Assembly: GCF_000003815.2 (NCBI RefSeq)
Contig: NC_049979.1
Span: 26,915,559-26,979,558, forward strand
Origin: Branchiostoma floridae
Lineage: Eukaryota > Chordata > Leptocardii > Amphioxiformes > Branchiostomatidae
Direction: 5' to 3'
Length of the DNA: 64,000 nucleotides
Shown piece by piece: positions 21,301-30,819 of the stretch (the first letter of the stretch is position 1; each line of letters begins with the position of its first letter). Below the pieces are notes generated by a model. That model did not search any database, was not told where the DNA came from, and worked only from the letters and a program-made list of their open reading frames with translations. The translations under genes were made by a program, and so were the position numbers.

Positions 21301-21622
21301 AACTAATTTAACTAATTAAAAATTGGGTGAGTCCACTTTTTGTGTTGGATGTACATAATGTGCCTGTATTTTATTTTTGACGAATTCGTAGTTTCGAGAG
21401 TTTCTGCTGGCTCGTCTGCAGAGAGTCTGTTGCCGTCAGCAGGCCGTGCCGCGGGTCACACCGCTGGACTACAACGTGCACGTCCGGCTTGGTGGAGAGG
21501 GTCCCAGCCAAGCACAGCAGTTTCTTCCGGCCGGGGAAAATGTCGAAAACTTTGAAATGTTGAAATGTGTGCAGGAGAACTGCAAACTAAAAGCAGACTC
21601 ACTCTCCACTATATCAGAGTAG
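9204..21622 (+). CDS. Ciliary-type opsin gene (encephalopsin/TMT-like), complete, six exons
   Basis: Retinal-binding GPCR. Exons 9204-9396, 14972-15190, 17270-17454, 18464-18601, 19769-20008 and 21392-21622 join in frame to 401 codons, all with GT-AG borders. Seen: N-glycosylation sites at N5/N6, N28 and N33; TM1 Asn72; TM2 LNMSVAD with Asp100; disulfide cysteines 127 and 202; Tyr130 at the bovine-113 position; ERY 151-153; Glu196 at the bovine-181 position; CWTPY 277-281; Schiff-base Lys309 in VAKSSTAY; NPIIY 315-319; NNQ where ciliary opsins usually have NKQ; Cys338-339 for palmitoylation. Family knowledge: Tyr113 with Glu181 is the non-vertebrate-visual arrangement, so Glu196 probably acts as counterion. 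Opsin identity is firm. Assignment to the encephalopsin/TMT (amphioxus Amphiop4/5-like) group is likely but not proven. Start chosen as the first in-frame ATG with good context (ACAATGG). Confidence 0.93.
9455..9640 (+). mobile_element. Possible tRNA-derived SINE in opsin intron 1
   Basis: A good B box, GGTTCGAGTC, lies at 9524-9533, preceded by tRNA-like sequence ('agcggctc...') about 55 bp upstream. No matching second copy was found in the window, so the boundaries are uncertain. Confidence 0.4.
10972..12176 (-). mobile_element. 5'-truncated CR1/L2-like LINE with reverse-transcriptase C-terminus
   Basis: The minus strand from 12176 to 11292 is open for about 294 codons. From about 12000 down it matches the C-terminal half of non-LTR retrotransposon ORF2: LLGLTIGQRLTWAPHID (the 'LGxxID..LxWxxHI' block), then LVLSHIDYGSALL and a basic C-terminus ending STWW. 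The catalytic YxDD region is absent, so it cannot be active. After the stop (11292), a 3' UTR of about 300 bp ends in an (AAAC)n tail at plus-strand 10975-10997, typical of CR1/L2-type 3' microsatellite ends. It lies antisense in opsin intron 1. Confidence 0.82.
12736..13045. repeat. Degenerate minisatellite 'CCATTATTTTGAAGAATC'
   Basis: The motif recurs at about 12751, 12835, 12884, 12933 and 13016 with spacers of 40-80 bp and variable tails ('cctaggggatt', 'catgaaatgatg'). In opsin intron 1. Confidence 0.75.
14527..14971 (+). repeat. Tandem array of degenerate exon-2 acceptor-border copies in opsin intron 1
   Basis: Units of about 91-114 bp start with (G)GGAAAGGATG at 14529, 14627, 14741, 14833 and 14924, followed by 'cggtcccaaacg' and a pyrimidine/C-rich run. 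Next comes a copy of the start of exon 2 (GATTTGTTAGTTTCATGAAC at about 14574; variants at 14683, 14786 and 14876). The fifth unit leads directly into the real acceptor and exon 2 (GATTTGTGGGTTTCACGAAC at 14972). The intron therefore ends in four older copies of its own splice border. Confidence 0.88.
14972..15190 (+). CDS. Opsin 1 exon 2 (TM1-TM3)
   Basis: Completes Gly65, encodes residues 66-137 and gives one base of Gly138. Contains TM1 (FVGFTNNFVVILLIG), cytoplasmic loop 1, TM2 with Asp100, the first extracellular loop and Cys127/Tyr130. Acceptor CTCCAG; donor TTCG|GTGAGC. GC content is high and codon choice strongly favours C/G at third positions. From 15025 on it is almost identical to the opsin 2 exon. 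Confidence 0.93.
15213..15484. repeat. Foldback with about 90-bp arms, 22 bp after the exon 2 donor
   Basis: Left arm 15213-15301 (GGATAAGGAGAATTCTTC ... CAGAGCTTCTA) pairs with right arm 15395-15484 (TTAGAAGCTCTAATGAAGG ... TTCTCCTTTATCC). The loop holds 'ggtggcgcttttgcggtgag' and 'caatcccaaacgtggcttag', resembling the unit repeated in intron 1. It would form a strong hairpin in the opsin pre-mRNA. Confidence 0.88.
15592..15980. mobile_element. LINE 3'-end-like repeat split by a MITE
   Basis: 15592-15610 plus 15869-15980 matches 61072-61199 ('taagtactattacatgtag', then 'tgctatcact', 'acatgtgtat', 'gaactcacagagttt'), with the TA-MITE inserted between the two halves. Confidence 0.75.
15611..15868. 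mobile_element. TA-flanked foldback MITE, 'TTCGCGGT' family, copy B
   Basis: Begins TATTGTAAATGCAG, ends TGCATTTACAGTA at 15833. The right end is partly duplicated (15834-15868, CCCCGCAAACTGAAATGCAT). The corresponding empty site is present at about 61090, confirming a TA target. In opsin intron 2. Confidence 0.85.
15981..17269. other. Rest of opsin intron 2
   Basis: AT-rich. Short open frames near 16416-16795 have no recognisable domain. A CACA/TATA-rich low-complexity stretch lies at about 16975-17075. Nothing else supported. Confidence 0.4.
17270..17454 (+). CDS. Opsin 1 exon 3 (TM3-ECL2)
   Basis: Completes Gly138 and encodes residues 139-199: the inner half of TM3 with ERY (151-153), loop 2, TM4 (GVITFIWLYSLLWTSLPLLGW) and ECL2 up to EGHN with the putative counterion Glu196. 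Acceptor CCACAG; donor AAT|GTGAGT, phase 0. Confidence 0.93.
17590..17990 (+). mobile_element. RFX/YY1-motif MITE family, copy in opsin intron 3
   Basis: Starts AACCCTATCCAGACTGGGG with a G-rich run, then 'gcgccaactttgacgtc'. A palindromic X-box GTTGCCATGGCAAC lies at 17769-17782, with 'tgatgacgtaat' and CCAAGATGGCCGAC (17971-17984) further on. Same order as 27221-27600. The right end was not found, so it is probably truncated. Confidence 0.75.
18240..18345. mobile_element. Left part of a CACCTTTATCCGCGG-family MITE
   Basis: 'gctagtacaccttatccgcg' followed by 'cctatatcta' and AAAATATCTCAATTTGATAT, as in the left half of 8637-8846. The right half is missing. Confidence 0.6.
18464..18601 (+). 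CDS. Opsin 1 exon 4 (ECL2-TM5)
   Basis: Residues 200-245: disulfide Cys202, SVNW, then TM5 (IVTLMVTCFFVPMVVVCWSYAWIW) with the usual Pro, and the start of loop 3 (RTVRM). Acceptor TCTAG; donor ATG|GTAAGG. Phase 0 at both ends. Confidence 0.92.
18662..19208. mobile_element. Tc1/mariner-like TA MITE, 'GTGGCCGCTATAG' family
   Basis: Left end TACAGTCACTCAAATATG next to CTATAGCGGTCAA; right end CAGGTTTGACTGTA. Inner copies of 'ggccactatag' and 'ggccgctatagac' in both orientations. The same family, with TIRs TACAGACAAACCTG / CAGGTTTGACTGTA, is at 26839-27069. In opsin intron 4. Confidence 0.75.
19550..19660. repeat. Short foldback in opsin intron 4
   Basis: CAGCCGTCAGCCAATCAGAGAAT is partly inverted in ATTCTCTGATTCGATGACAGCTAG. 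A related foldback (CTGTCAGCCAAT / ATTGGCTGACA) lies at 59039-59131. Confidence 0.6.
19769..20008 (+). CDS. Opsin 1 exon 5 (loop 3, TM6, TM7)
   Basis: Residues 246-325: the end of cytoplasmic loop 3, TM6 with CWTPY (277-281), TM7 with the retinal-binding Lys309 and NPIIY (315-319), then MNNQ. Acceptor ACTCAG; donor CAG|GTCAGG. Phase 0 at both ends. Confidence 0.94.
20752..20954. mobile_element. Long-hairpin foldback MITE with 9-bp target duplication (family of 22562)
   Basis: TACTCTCCAAGCAGAGG at the left and CCTCTGCTTGGAGAGTA at the right. Arms extend about 80 bp with only a few mismatches, through 'ttaacgtttttttagtcg'. Flanks TGGTGAGGT (20743-20751) and TGGAGAGGT (20955-20963) match at 8 of 9. 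In opsin intron 5. Confidence 0.85.
21392..21622 (+). CDS. Opsin 1 exon 6 (helix 8 and C-terminal tail, stop)
   Basis: 76 codons plus TAG. Starts FREFLLARLQRVCC, the amphipathic helix 8 with Cys338-339. A hydrophilic tail follows, ending SLSTISE, with Ser/Thr residues that could be phosphorylated. Acceptor CGTAG, phase 0, joins exactly to MNNQ. Confidence 0.9.
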   Translation, partial: FREFLLARLQRVCCRQQAVPRVTPLDYNVHVRLGGEGPSQAQQFLPAGENVENFEMLKCVQENCKLKADSLSTISE

Positions 21623-22552
21623 GCGTTCGTGTGTGCCATATGTAATGAATTCATGAGTATTCGTGTCCTGAAAAGCGTTTTATATCTTAGCTTACGTTGA
21701 AGCTAGAGAATTCTAAAAATCTCGATTTGTACAAAAACAGTTCGCAAAGGTCTGACGTCAATTAGGTTGGTTATGGTGTTCTCACGTGCAATAACCCAAA
21801 TAAGGCCTACGGCTCGTTGAGCGCCAGTCATCTTTCTTAGTGCTATATTTACAGCACAATGGTCTCACGCTGCAGATGACATTAAGATATGCCAAATTAG
21901 AAAACATGGAACTACTACTTTAATGATGTTTCAGTATATTCTTTTTTACTTTCTAGAGGAACAAATAAGTATTTGCTGTCACCAAACCAAACCATTTTTA
22001 ACCGACTGGACTGTAACAAACGTTACCACAGTGACAATCTATGCATTTTCGTTTTCTACGTGATGTGCTTATAAACTGTCCAGTTTGTAAATGTCCGATC
22101 GCCTTTCCTTTTATTCATAACTGATCTATTTTTCAAACCTGAAATTGCACATTTCAATGAGAACGAGTGATACGTGCGTTATGCTTTTATTGAAGACACA
22201 ATTGAGGTCATCAAACGAATGGTCGTTCCCACCGCCCCCAAAGCGCAGACATGCAACTACAGACATAAAGATAGATGAATATAATTGACTCTCTCTCATA
22301 GGTCGAAATCATACCTGCTATCCCCCCATTGGTCGAACCGCTAATTGTAATGGACAGAAAAAAACCCTGGTACATTAGCACTTGCTACGTGCGGAATTGC
22401 ACATCAGAAAAAGATTTGCTTCAACGTGCTGCTTGGAAGTTGAATGGCCTCCTTTAAAGTACGTCCATCTGCGCAATGTGGCAGCCCTCTGTGAGGGAGA
22501 GGTCAATTGGTCAAGCGGCATGAGATGGTGCGCCATACGGCGGGCTGAAAAG
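21623..22552. other. 3' flank of opsin 1
   Basis: Should hold the 3' UTR. No exact AATAAA was found close to the stop, so the polyadenylation site is unresolved. Otherwise no feature is seen. Confidence 0.35.
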
Positions 22553-22752
22553 GGTAATGCCTAGTCTCCAAGCAGACCCTACGGTGGCTTAGAAATAGTA
22601 TCAAAGCTGGCAAGGGACTTAGTATAGCGGCACCAGGTGCCCGTTTGACTCCATTTGGCCGGCTATCTCCCTTTGGACGGCTATACTCCTTTGCCAGCTT
22701 TGATACTATCTCTTTAGGCACCGTAGGGTCTGCTTGGAGACTAGGTAATGCC
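22553..22752. mobile_element. Foldback MITE with perfect 9-bp target site duplication
   Basis: GGTAATGCC flanks the element on both sides (22553-22561 and 22744-22752). The element (22562-22743) starts TAGTCTCCAAGCAGACCC and ends GGGTCTGCTTGGAGACTA. Inner arms are 'ctttgatactat' and 'atagtatcaaag'. A 9-bp duplication is typical of Mutator-like elements (family knowledge). It shares TCTCCAAGCAGA ends with 20752-20954. Confidence 0.9.
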
Positions 22753-24060
22753 AGAGTCCCCGTATGATTCATAAAGCGGCGAAGAAAATGGAAAGGTTGT
22801 TCTAAGCCTTCAGGGGTAGGGGAGTGTTATCCACTTCGTCTAGGGCAGTGTTTCCAAAGACAGAGCCTATCCCTCTCTTTGTACACGCGTTCAATCTAAA
22901 AATGATCCTATCACAGATGACAAGCGTATGAGCCAGCTCAATCTCCGAGAAAATTCAGCTTCATTTAACAAACCTCACCTGCCAGCTTGTCGTCTGTATA
23001 CATCCAAATGACCTGACGAATCAACTTGCTCTTACGCCAAATAAACTGGTGAACTGAACAAAGTGTGATAAAAAATAGGAAAGTTTACATCTTATGGGTT
23101 CCCTCTAACCCCAAATGTAGCCCAAATAGTCGTCCAAATATTAGCTCTTTCTCTGCGCGACGGAACTCTAACGTCTGTCCAACAATTTGAAAACAAACTG
23201 CAAACCAGGCACCGAACTTACTTCGGAGGGGGGGGGGGTCTTGATAAACTTCAGAAGACATGAACTCCTGTTCCAATAGTCGTCAATTCTGCAATCGTTA
23301 TGACAGCTCTACAAAACTTCTATGATGAAGTTTAGAGGCTTTATCGTGTCCATTGTATGAAGTGACAACCCAAATGCTGATTTTACTTGCCTCTCGATCA
23401 TACCATCGATCGCAAGACCTAGAACTACCCGGTTTTCTAACCTCTAACCTACAGCAAATCTAAACCGACAAAAGGTCTGACAAAACTAACGTTGAATGCT
23501 TCAACTCAAGTTTGCCTTTGAACGACTTTTGCTCTCTAGTGAGCTTTTGCCAAAAGGCTGTTCTGAAGCGATAAGATGAATTACAATGATACATCTTGGC
23601 CGTACAAAGGCTCCAAGCATATGTGTTTTCGATAAATGCAAGCAGTCGCCTACAGAGTCAAAAGATATCGAAAGACTGCATATTTCAGTTTATCTGTATG
23701 CTAGAAAATATTTCTTTGGGGATGATGCATGCATTGTGGTTATATCAAAATATGAAAAGCGTCAGAGGCAACATTTGATAACTATCAACCGTAAATACCA
23801 CGGCACATGTTAAGAAAAGTCTTAGTCTGAGAAACTTTGAAATGAAACAAGAGTTCAGAGACTTCAGACTTGCGTGAAATATTTCAAGCTTTTTCACGTG
23901 TTTACGAATAAGGGAAACGGGTTTGTTCAAGGAAAGGCCATTTGACCACAGGCAACAACTTAAGTTCATAGGTGATAGAAAATGAATAATCATTAGTATT
24001 GATAAACTCATCTTCCTGTCGGTGGTAGGTGCCATGTTTCCCAGAATAATAAAAAATATC
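22753..24060. other. Gene-free stretch
   Basis: No coding or repeat signal could be supported. Confidence 0.4.
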
Positions 24061-25118
24061 ATGGAAAACTAAGCGATCATAGTCTTACCTCATTAACTAT
24101 GCAAACTGTATAAATTAAGTACAAACCTGCATAAATTGTAGCTCATTGTACATATGAACATCTCCATGCATGCCAAATTTCATGACAAGCCATCTTGGCT
24201 TTGGCATTCGACATTACTATACGTTTTCCGATTCTTTATCAATCCGCAGGCTCAATCTTAAAAATTTGCTCAGCTCAATCTTAAAAATTTGCATCAGTTT
24301 TTTAAGATATACATTATGTCGAAAGCTATATTTTACACGGACGAAAATTGATGCAAGCGTCGATGCCATCAATGTTATCAAATCAACATGGCATAATGCG
24401 TAGTTTGGGATGCTTCAAGAAAGTGAGCTCCCGAAGCAAGAAAGGAATATCACAGAGAGAGGGATCCTAAACCACTGCCAACGGCTGACTTAGAAGTTGA
24501 TTGGTGAGGTTCTTTTGGATTCCTGAATGTTCCTCTGATCCCCAGTAGACAAGCATTCAAGATATTTTGATATCTTCAAAGACACGATCACGAAGACAGC
24601 CTACATTCGGAGTTTAGATTCCTCACGATTGACGTGGTAGATGACAGGGATTTAAAAGCAATATCAACCGCAAAACTTTACACAGTGCATTATAATTCAT
24701 CAGTGTCACTTATGATACAACCATGTGCGCTTTAAAGGTACACATGGCATGAAATGCACATCACTACGTTTGAAATATAGTCATGGAAATTGATGCCATG
24801 CTGTGAGACAAATTTGTCATCTACGCCTACATAGATGAAAACTTCATGAAGAGAAATACGGCTGGACTTTGACAAATCTTTTGAAGACCTCTTCATACCA
24901 GGCATCGCGAGGGGAACATCCAGCCTCGAGCAGCATATTCAGATTCGTAAAGTCTGGTATGAAGAGCTCTAAGGCCACAGCAAGTAAATTTCATGGATGA
25001 CATGAGCACGTTAGCTCATTAATTTTCGCTTAGTTTTGAAAAAAAAATGTTCTCCTTCCGGACATTGTCAACATGACGAGAAGGTACCAAGATGAGAATA
25101 TTTGTCGTACGCTCGTAC
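24061..25118. other. Gene-free stretch with small repeats
   Basis: A fragment of the 'attaactatgcaaa / catgacaagcc' repeat seen at the left end of the window lies at about 24090-24195. A hairpin has arms AGACCTCTTCATACCAG (24885-24901) and CTGGTATGAAGAGCTCT (24954-24970). A 'ggccacagcaagtaaattt' / GGATGACAT family fragment lies at 24972-25060. Confidence 0.55.
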
Positions 25119-25326
25119 CTAACGGGGTACCTAACCTATATCCGTTGTTTTTGTTAACAGTGTATTTAAGGTTATCAACTAGACAGAAGGTTAATAATAT
25201 CTAAATCTGCAGTATTTTTTTAAATATAATTGAAATTTGAAACCAGTGTGCGTCGGCTTAATAATCCTAAACACCATTTTTTCTAACAACGGATATAGGT
25301 TACCCTACAAATAAAGGTGAACTAGA
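25119..25326. mobile_element. CACCTTTATCC/CGGATATAGG-family MITE copy
   Basis: 'ctaacctatatccgttgttt' on the left and 'aacaacggatataggttacc' then 'aaaggtgaactag' on the right, inverted as in 8637-8846. Confidence 0.8.
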
Positions 25327-25594
25327 GTTACATATCATTGCTGGCAGTTGACGGGAAGACTTGAATTTCTTCGCTAGTGCCCTTGGTGGAGATAATGAAG
25401 ACAGCCCATGTTGCTTATCTACAAGAAATAAAAAGAAATAAAGCCATGGTCCTCAAAGTCGTCTTCAGTCAGCTAAGGAGCCACAATGTCTAATCTATGG
25501 CATTTCGTTCACTTTACTTCACTTCAGCTGCAGGCTTTGATAAGTCCAAAATGGATGCGAGGTCATTGACCATGATTGGAGGAACTCTTGCTGC

Positions 25595-26125
25595 TTAAAG
25601 GGGCATTCCACTCCAGAAGGGGGTGGTGTTTTCCAATAGATAATGTGTCAATGAATACATAATCAGCCGAATTTTGTGGAATTCACCTTGGGATGAATCG
25701 TGCGATTGTGTGTTTTGTAAAACAATATGACACTCACTAAACCAATGCAGACCCTACCCATGCATTCCCTTTACGCATAGACACTTTGTTTATCGTGCAT
25801 ATTTTCGGAATAAAAGAGGATCGCTAAGCACACGGAGAAGGCAAATTGCTCATAAGATGGCAAAGAACACCCAACAAGACGAGATTTCTTAGCGATCCTG
25901 AAATTAGTTTTGTAACCTTACCTAAAGTTTTGCGTTGTATTCAGCCATAGGATTAATTCAATTAGAGGGTACTTAGGGAGTTTAGTAGAAGACTGAATGC
26001 TTTTGAGCCACGTGGAGCAACTGGGTACTTTATCGTATAATGTGAAGTAGTATGCATTTATTATTTCCTAAAATTAATATCTATCGGAAAATAACACTAC
26101 CGTGTGGAATGGAATGCCCCTTTAA
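25595..26125. mobile_element. TTAA-flanked MITE with AGGGGCATTCCA ends
   Basis: TTAA at 25595-25598 and at 26122-26125. Ends AGGGGCATTCCAC and GGAATGCCCCT are inverted repeats. Internal inverted motif 'gatcgctaag' / 'cttagcgatc'. No coding frame. The TTAA target fits the Kolobok or piggyBac superfamilies. Confidence 0.75.
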
Positions 26126-26489
26126 GGCCACGTTTCCACTACAGGCGTTCACCGCTGAGCGAACAGAGCGAATTTGAAAACTTTTTGTTTAACGAGGGAA
26201 ACTATGAATGGACTACTTCTGGGCACTAAAATAACGCTCACCTAGCAAATTTTCTCCCTAAATCAGAAACATCAATCTTAGGCAAGCTCAAATAACTGAC
26301 TTAAAGGAGAAGCAGGGGTTACAAAGGCAGTTTGGGAAATTCCCTACCTCTCGCTGTTTCTGCAGCAGGTTTTTTTTTCGATAACTAGTCTAAGGATGGG
26401 TTGCCATCCCTTCCCTCGAGGCTTTTTAAAGACGTTTGTAGCCACAAACGAGATACAAAACCCTACCCTACCAAAGACTGAATGTAGGT

Positions 26490-26590
26490 CTACCAATTGC
26501 CAATACGAACCAGGAGCTCATGATGCAACTGTGAGGCTACTATCTGTTGAGTTACAGGAATACCCAGACTCATAAGTATATGTTTAAATC
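26490..26590 (-). mobile_element. tRNA-derived SINE fragment
   Basis: On the minus strand an A-box-like 'TGTAACTCAACAGATAGTA' is followed about 35 bp later by a B-box-like GGTTCGTATTGG. The same head, with a better A box (TAGCTCAACTGGTA), is on the minus strand near 60620. Too degenerate for a tRNA gene. Confidence 0.5.
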
Positions 26591-26838
26591 CCTCACAGTC
26601 TCTTGTAAATTACGGATACGCTTGTTATAATAATTATCACGGTACGGTTGAAGAAAGACGATGTGATTAGTATAAAAATATTAACGTTACATGAAAAGTT
26701 TGAGCTGTACAAAAATGTAATTTTGGCAGATTAACAAATGTAACGAGACGGTTCCTATTACTTATACTAGGCGGGAATGGAATGTTTCTTTGGCTCAACT
26801 GCATGGTGGCAGACCCACATTAATGTCCTGGTTCCAGG

Positions 26839-27069
26839 TACAGACAAACCTGTATAAGCGGCCACCTTTGCATACCGGCCACGTGCACCTGGCCATAGTG
26901 GCCACTTTTTGTCGGTCCCTTGGATTCGTAATGATTAAGAAATAGGCCTAGCGGCCACCTGCCAACGCGGTAGTCAATAGATCAGTATTTTCTCTATAGC
27001 GGCCACCACTCTATAGTGGCCAATTTTGACCAGTCCCTTGAGTGGCCGCTATAGACAGGTTTGACTGTA
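26839..27069. mobile_element. Tc1/mariner-like TA MITE, 'GTGGCCGCTATAG' family
   Basis: Ends TACAGACAAACCTGTATAAG and CTATAGACAGGTTTGACTGTA are inverted and start and end with TA. Inner sequence is made of 'gcggccacc' / 'gtggccgc' motifs. Confidence 0.82.
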
Positions 27070-27220
27070 ACTGGGAGTCCCAGGTTGAAATCATAGGAAA
27101 GACATCTCGATTACAATTCGGGCTGCACCCGTCTTTCAGAAAGGACATAAAACTGACGGGGGTCCTCCCGTGTTCGAAAAAGTTCACCGGTCAACGTTAT
27201 TTAGGGAGAGGGCTAGCAAA

Positions 27221-28147
27221 TTAACCCTATCTAGACTGGGGGGGGGGGGGGCTAAAAGTGCCTACGCCAACTTTGACGTCCTATAACAGCCGAACGACGT
27301 ATGGTAGGACTACGAAACTTGGTGACTTTTCCTGAAATATTGTTGGCAACAATTCTGTGAAAAAAAATTTAGTTTGTAATTTTTGCTGTTGCCATGGCAA
27401 CGGGTTTCTGACAGGCATATTTTACCAAATTTACTAATTTCAGTTTCAATAATGGTATTTCAAGGTTTTATTGCTAGACCAAACTCATTTAACTATATAA
27501 TTAACATCCTGTGTAATTTTAAGTTACATTTCTAATTAAATATTCATAATTTATGCTAATTTGATGACGTCATGGGTCAAAATCCAAGATGGCGGACAAT
27601 GACATTTTCAATGATAAATACATGTTATTTTTACTCAAAATACCGTCAAAATCTTTTATTTTCTTACAAAACACAATTACTTGAACCTTTTTAGTCCAGT
27701 TTTATTGGGTTTGGGGGTTATATGTGGATTAAATCGTATTTTAGAAAAATCAAGCTTGTCGATCCAAGATGGCGGACAAATGACGTCATTTTCTGACGTC
27801 ATATAGGCGTCAGTGTCGTCGTCATTGGCAACAAAAGACTTGGCAGACTTAGACACCAATTATGTAACCTTTATAGTCATCGTTTTGTTTAATACCTGTA
27901 AGTATAGCTGAAAGTTCATATTTAGACGATTTTAGCCCAAAATATGACATTATGACGTCATAATTACGTCACATTACGCCATAACGATACAAAAATTCTG
28001 GAAAATATAAAACTTTACTAGTACATCATTCCCTCTAAATTTGGTGATCATAACCCAAGCCGTTTTGAAATTACGAAGGGGGGTCAAAAGAGCCCCCCCC
28101 CCCCCGGTCCCAGGTATACCAAAAAAGCCCGGTCTAGATAGGGTTAA
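27221..28147. mobile_element. piggyBac-like (TTAA) MITE carrying RFX, YY1 and CRE-like motifs, full length
   Basis: TTAA at 27221-27224 and 28144-28147 encloses ends CCCTATCTAGACTGGG and CCCGGTCTAGATAGGG. TTAA plus CCC-starting ends fits the piggyBac superfamily. Inside: X-box GTTGCCATGGCAAC (27388-27401), TGATGACGTCATG (about 27562), and CCAAGATGGCGGAC twice (27584-27597 and 27763-27776). Homopolymer G and C runs sit next to the two ends. The only frames are short, so it is non-autonomous. Confidence 0.85.
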
Positions 28148-29040
28148 CTAATCTCTGTAAAATACACATTACTACTGGAACAGCAAGGGAAGATGTGCCT
28201 CTATGCGTTACAAGGGCAATGAACTATGCTATCATGTCCGACCTAAAAGAAATCACTTACTGGAAGAAAATTCCATTTGTGTGAATGGTTCTTCTGTCTG
28301 ATCCTTTTGCAACGAATGATGAGGTCAGTTATACTTGATAGATAATGGACACACTTCAGTTGACGCTGATACTTTATCTGCCCCATTAACGAAATGGTCA
28401 CGCTGTTGTGTTTTAAAGTGCACTTTCACTGCACTTGCGTCACGCTTGCGTCAATGCGGGGTTCGAAAGATACTCAACGAATTTCAGAGGTAGAGAACGA
28501 ATTTTCTTACTTTTTGTGGATTTTGTTGTCTTCTAAGTCATACTTTTACGTATTATGCTAATATCTAAATCATAAAGATTCGGAGAAAATAAAGACGCAG
28601 TGAACGAGCCCCGCAGAAACGCAAGCTTGACACGTGGTGCGGTGAGAGTGCACTTTTAGACAAGAATCTAATCAAAGTGGGTTCGTAACAGGTACATTTA
28701 ATCATCGAATTAATTAATCGGAACTTGGCACAAAGGTACAAGCAAATACCTTCTTGAGATCGGAATCTCAATTAATGTAGACTATTTTTCCATTAACCAA
28801 GAGAACCATGAAATGGGAATTTTGTAAAGTTTTCAAAGACCAATGCCCATGGTTTCATTTCAGTGTTGGTTTATGGAAAAGTAGTAGATAAAAAAAACTT
28901 TTTATCAATACAATGTCTATTCAGGACCCTGACAATCGATCTGGATTTAACAGAAGAAGAAGAACTTAATTGCGTGACAATTGTAACAGGTACAATGTTG
29001 AACAGATCAACATTTTGCAGAGATGGAAATAAGCATATGG
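28148..29040. other. Gene-free stretch
   Basis: AT-rich with no supported feature. Confidence 0.4.
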
Positions 29041-29225
29041 CTTATATAAAATGATTAGAATACTTCATTGTGATACTATATGAATGAATTATGTTAGCCC
29101 TTATTGTTATGTTAACTAGGATGTTAAGCTTTATCCTATACCTCTATTTTGTACCTTATGTAATACCTGTTGCCATACTTTGTACCATGTACAATTGTCG
29201 TGCAATAAAGTTCTTCTTCTTCTAT
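29041..29225 (+). mobile_element. LINE-type 3' end with CTT tail
   Basis: 'ttttgtacc', 'tgccatactttgtaccatg', 'caattgtcgtgcaataaag' followed by a (TTC)n tail: the form of a retroposon 3' UTR ending in a microsatellite. No coding part is recognisable upstream. Confidence 0.5.
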
Positions 29226-29336
29226 AAAGAGAGATGTGCATTTTGAAAAATGTGCAGCTAACTTCTGTCTCCTACAATGTATAAAAGTTGGTCAGGAAAA
29301 TTCTTAATTGCACTTTATTTGACCTTTCATTGTAAC

Positions 29337-29535
29337 TATAGTTCATCCTTATGCACAGGAGGGTGACCTATATACATGGACGCTGTATTTGAAACCAGGA
29401 TATTTAGGAATATTCATATTACTTTACAATTGTAATATTTCAAAATACATGTATTGTATTGTATCCATCAGTACCGTCCGTCGCCTTAATATCCTAAAAT
29501 GCCCTATTCTACATGCAAATGCAATAGATATAGAT
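29337..29535. mobile_element. Degenerate CACCTTTATCC-family MITE
   Basis: 'gttcatccttatgcacagg' with 'gtgacctatatacatgg' and an internal 'accgtccgtcgcc' resemble the intact copies, but the right inverted end is lost. Confidence 0.45.
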
Positions 29536-30065
29536 ATAGAATAAAAGAGCGTTATTGCTGTACTGCTAATAGAAAGAACAAATTGAGATATTTCAGTCGA
29601 AGGCCAAATTTCATCTCATTCAATGAAGACTGAGTTTTCTATAAAAAAAACTAATTGAATTTACTTTTTATAACTCTCCTCCTGTATTCCTGCATAATTC
29701 TTTTCATCATGGACATTACAAATGTACTTTAATGTTTAATTACGGACACCCAGATTAAAACATTGCTACTAGTATGTTACAATTTAAAGCTTTCAATCAG
29801 TCCTCTGATCCTTCTCAAGTTGAAATGACCCAACACCTAAGTCACACATCTGGAACGGAAGTGTGACGTCAGCAAACGGTCGAAGGTGCTTGGCAGTCGG
29901 TATCGGCCACCGTCTCAGGAAGGTTGGTGGGCTCTGATGTAAATGGCCTTGTAACATAATGTTGACTACCGTCACAGATGAATTTACAATCAAGTATGAA
30001 AAATTGTTGGCTAAGATTTTTTAGCCAACATATTGGCATTATACATTTGTAGTCCTTTGGCGTAT

Positions 30066-30300
30066 CTGTAGAGTGTTTGGCGCAGATCCAGAGGTCCTGG
30101 GTTAAAATCCTGCCTTTCTACCGATCGTGTGATCTTTTGCCCTTGGGAAAAGCACTTTCCTCCATTTCCTCAGTCCTCCCAGATGTTGAAATGAACACTC
30201 CTCCCAGATGTTGAAATGCTTGATAAAAGGCGGTTGATGGACAGGGTTGGTCTCTATCGAACTCTATCGTCCAATACCAGAGGATAACAGCCGACTGCAT
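30066..30300 (+). mobile_element. tRNA-derived SINE
   Basis: 'agaggtcctgggttaaaatc' (B-box-like) followed by 'cccttgggaaaagcacttt' and a short internal duplication ('ctcccagatgttgaaatg' twice). Same order of blocks as 44440-44530 and 47645-47765. Confidence 0.6.
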
Positions 30301-30819
30301 CTACAGAGGAATAAACAATAGGGACAGTGAGGACTACATTTTATGGTAGTGAAGTACGGATGTTATGTGAGTCAGCCAAGTGGCACAATCTTTACACATG
30401 ATTGATTACGTCTAGTCAAAGCTCTGATTATTGTTTCCTTTTTACATAATGAACCCCACATGACAGGACCCCGAATGCTACTTCAAGGTTACGGTTAATA
30501 ATCAGTAGAACTGGGGTGACTACTCTTCTTTATAAGGAGATGCAATTTGATTATATGGGTGCCATCCTCTGGGAACAACAAAACTGATACAATAAAAAAG
30601 TTTGTCAAAAAGTGTTATGAAATCTAGGTGGTAAGGAAGTTTGAACAAACGACTGAACCGAATATGGCGTTCATAACAATAGATTGTTTATTTTTGTTCT
30701 GTGATTGTTCATTTTTGTTCTGTGTTTTTGTTCTTGTTCTTGTCCATTGACTTTTGAATTTTACATTTGTATTCTAAGACACAAGCATCCTTTTCCGATT
30801 AAGGTAGAAAGCTCTTAAT

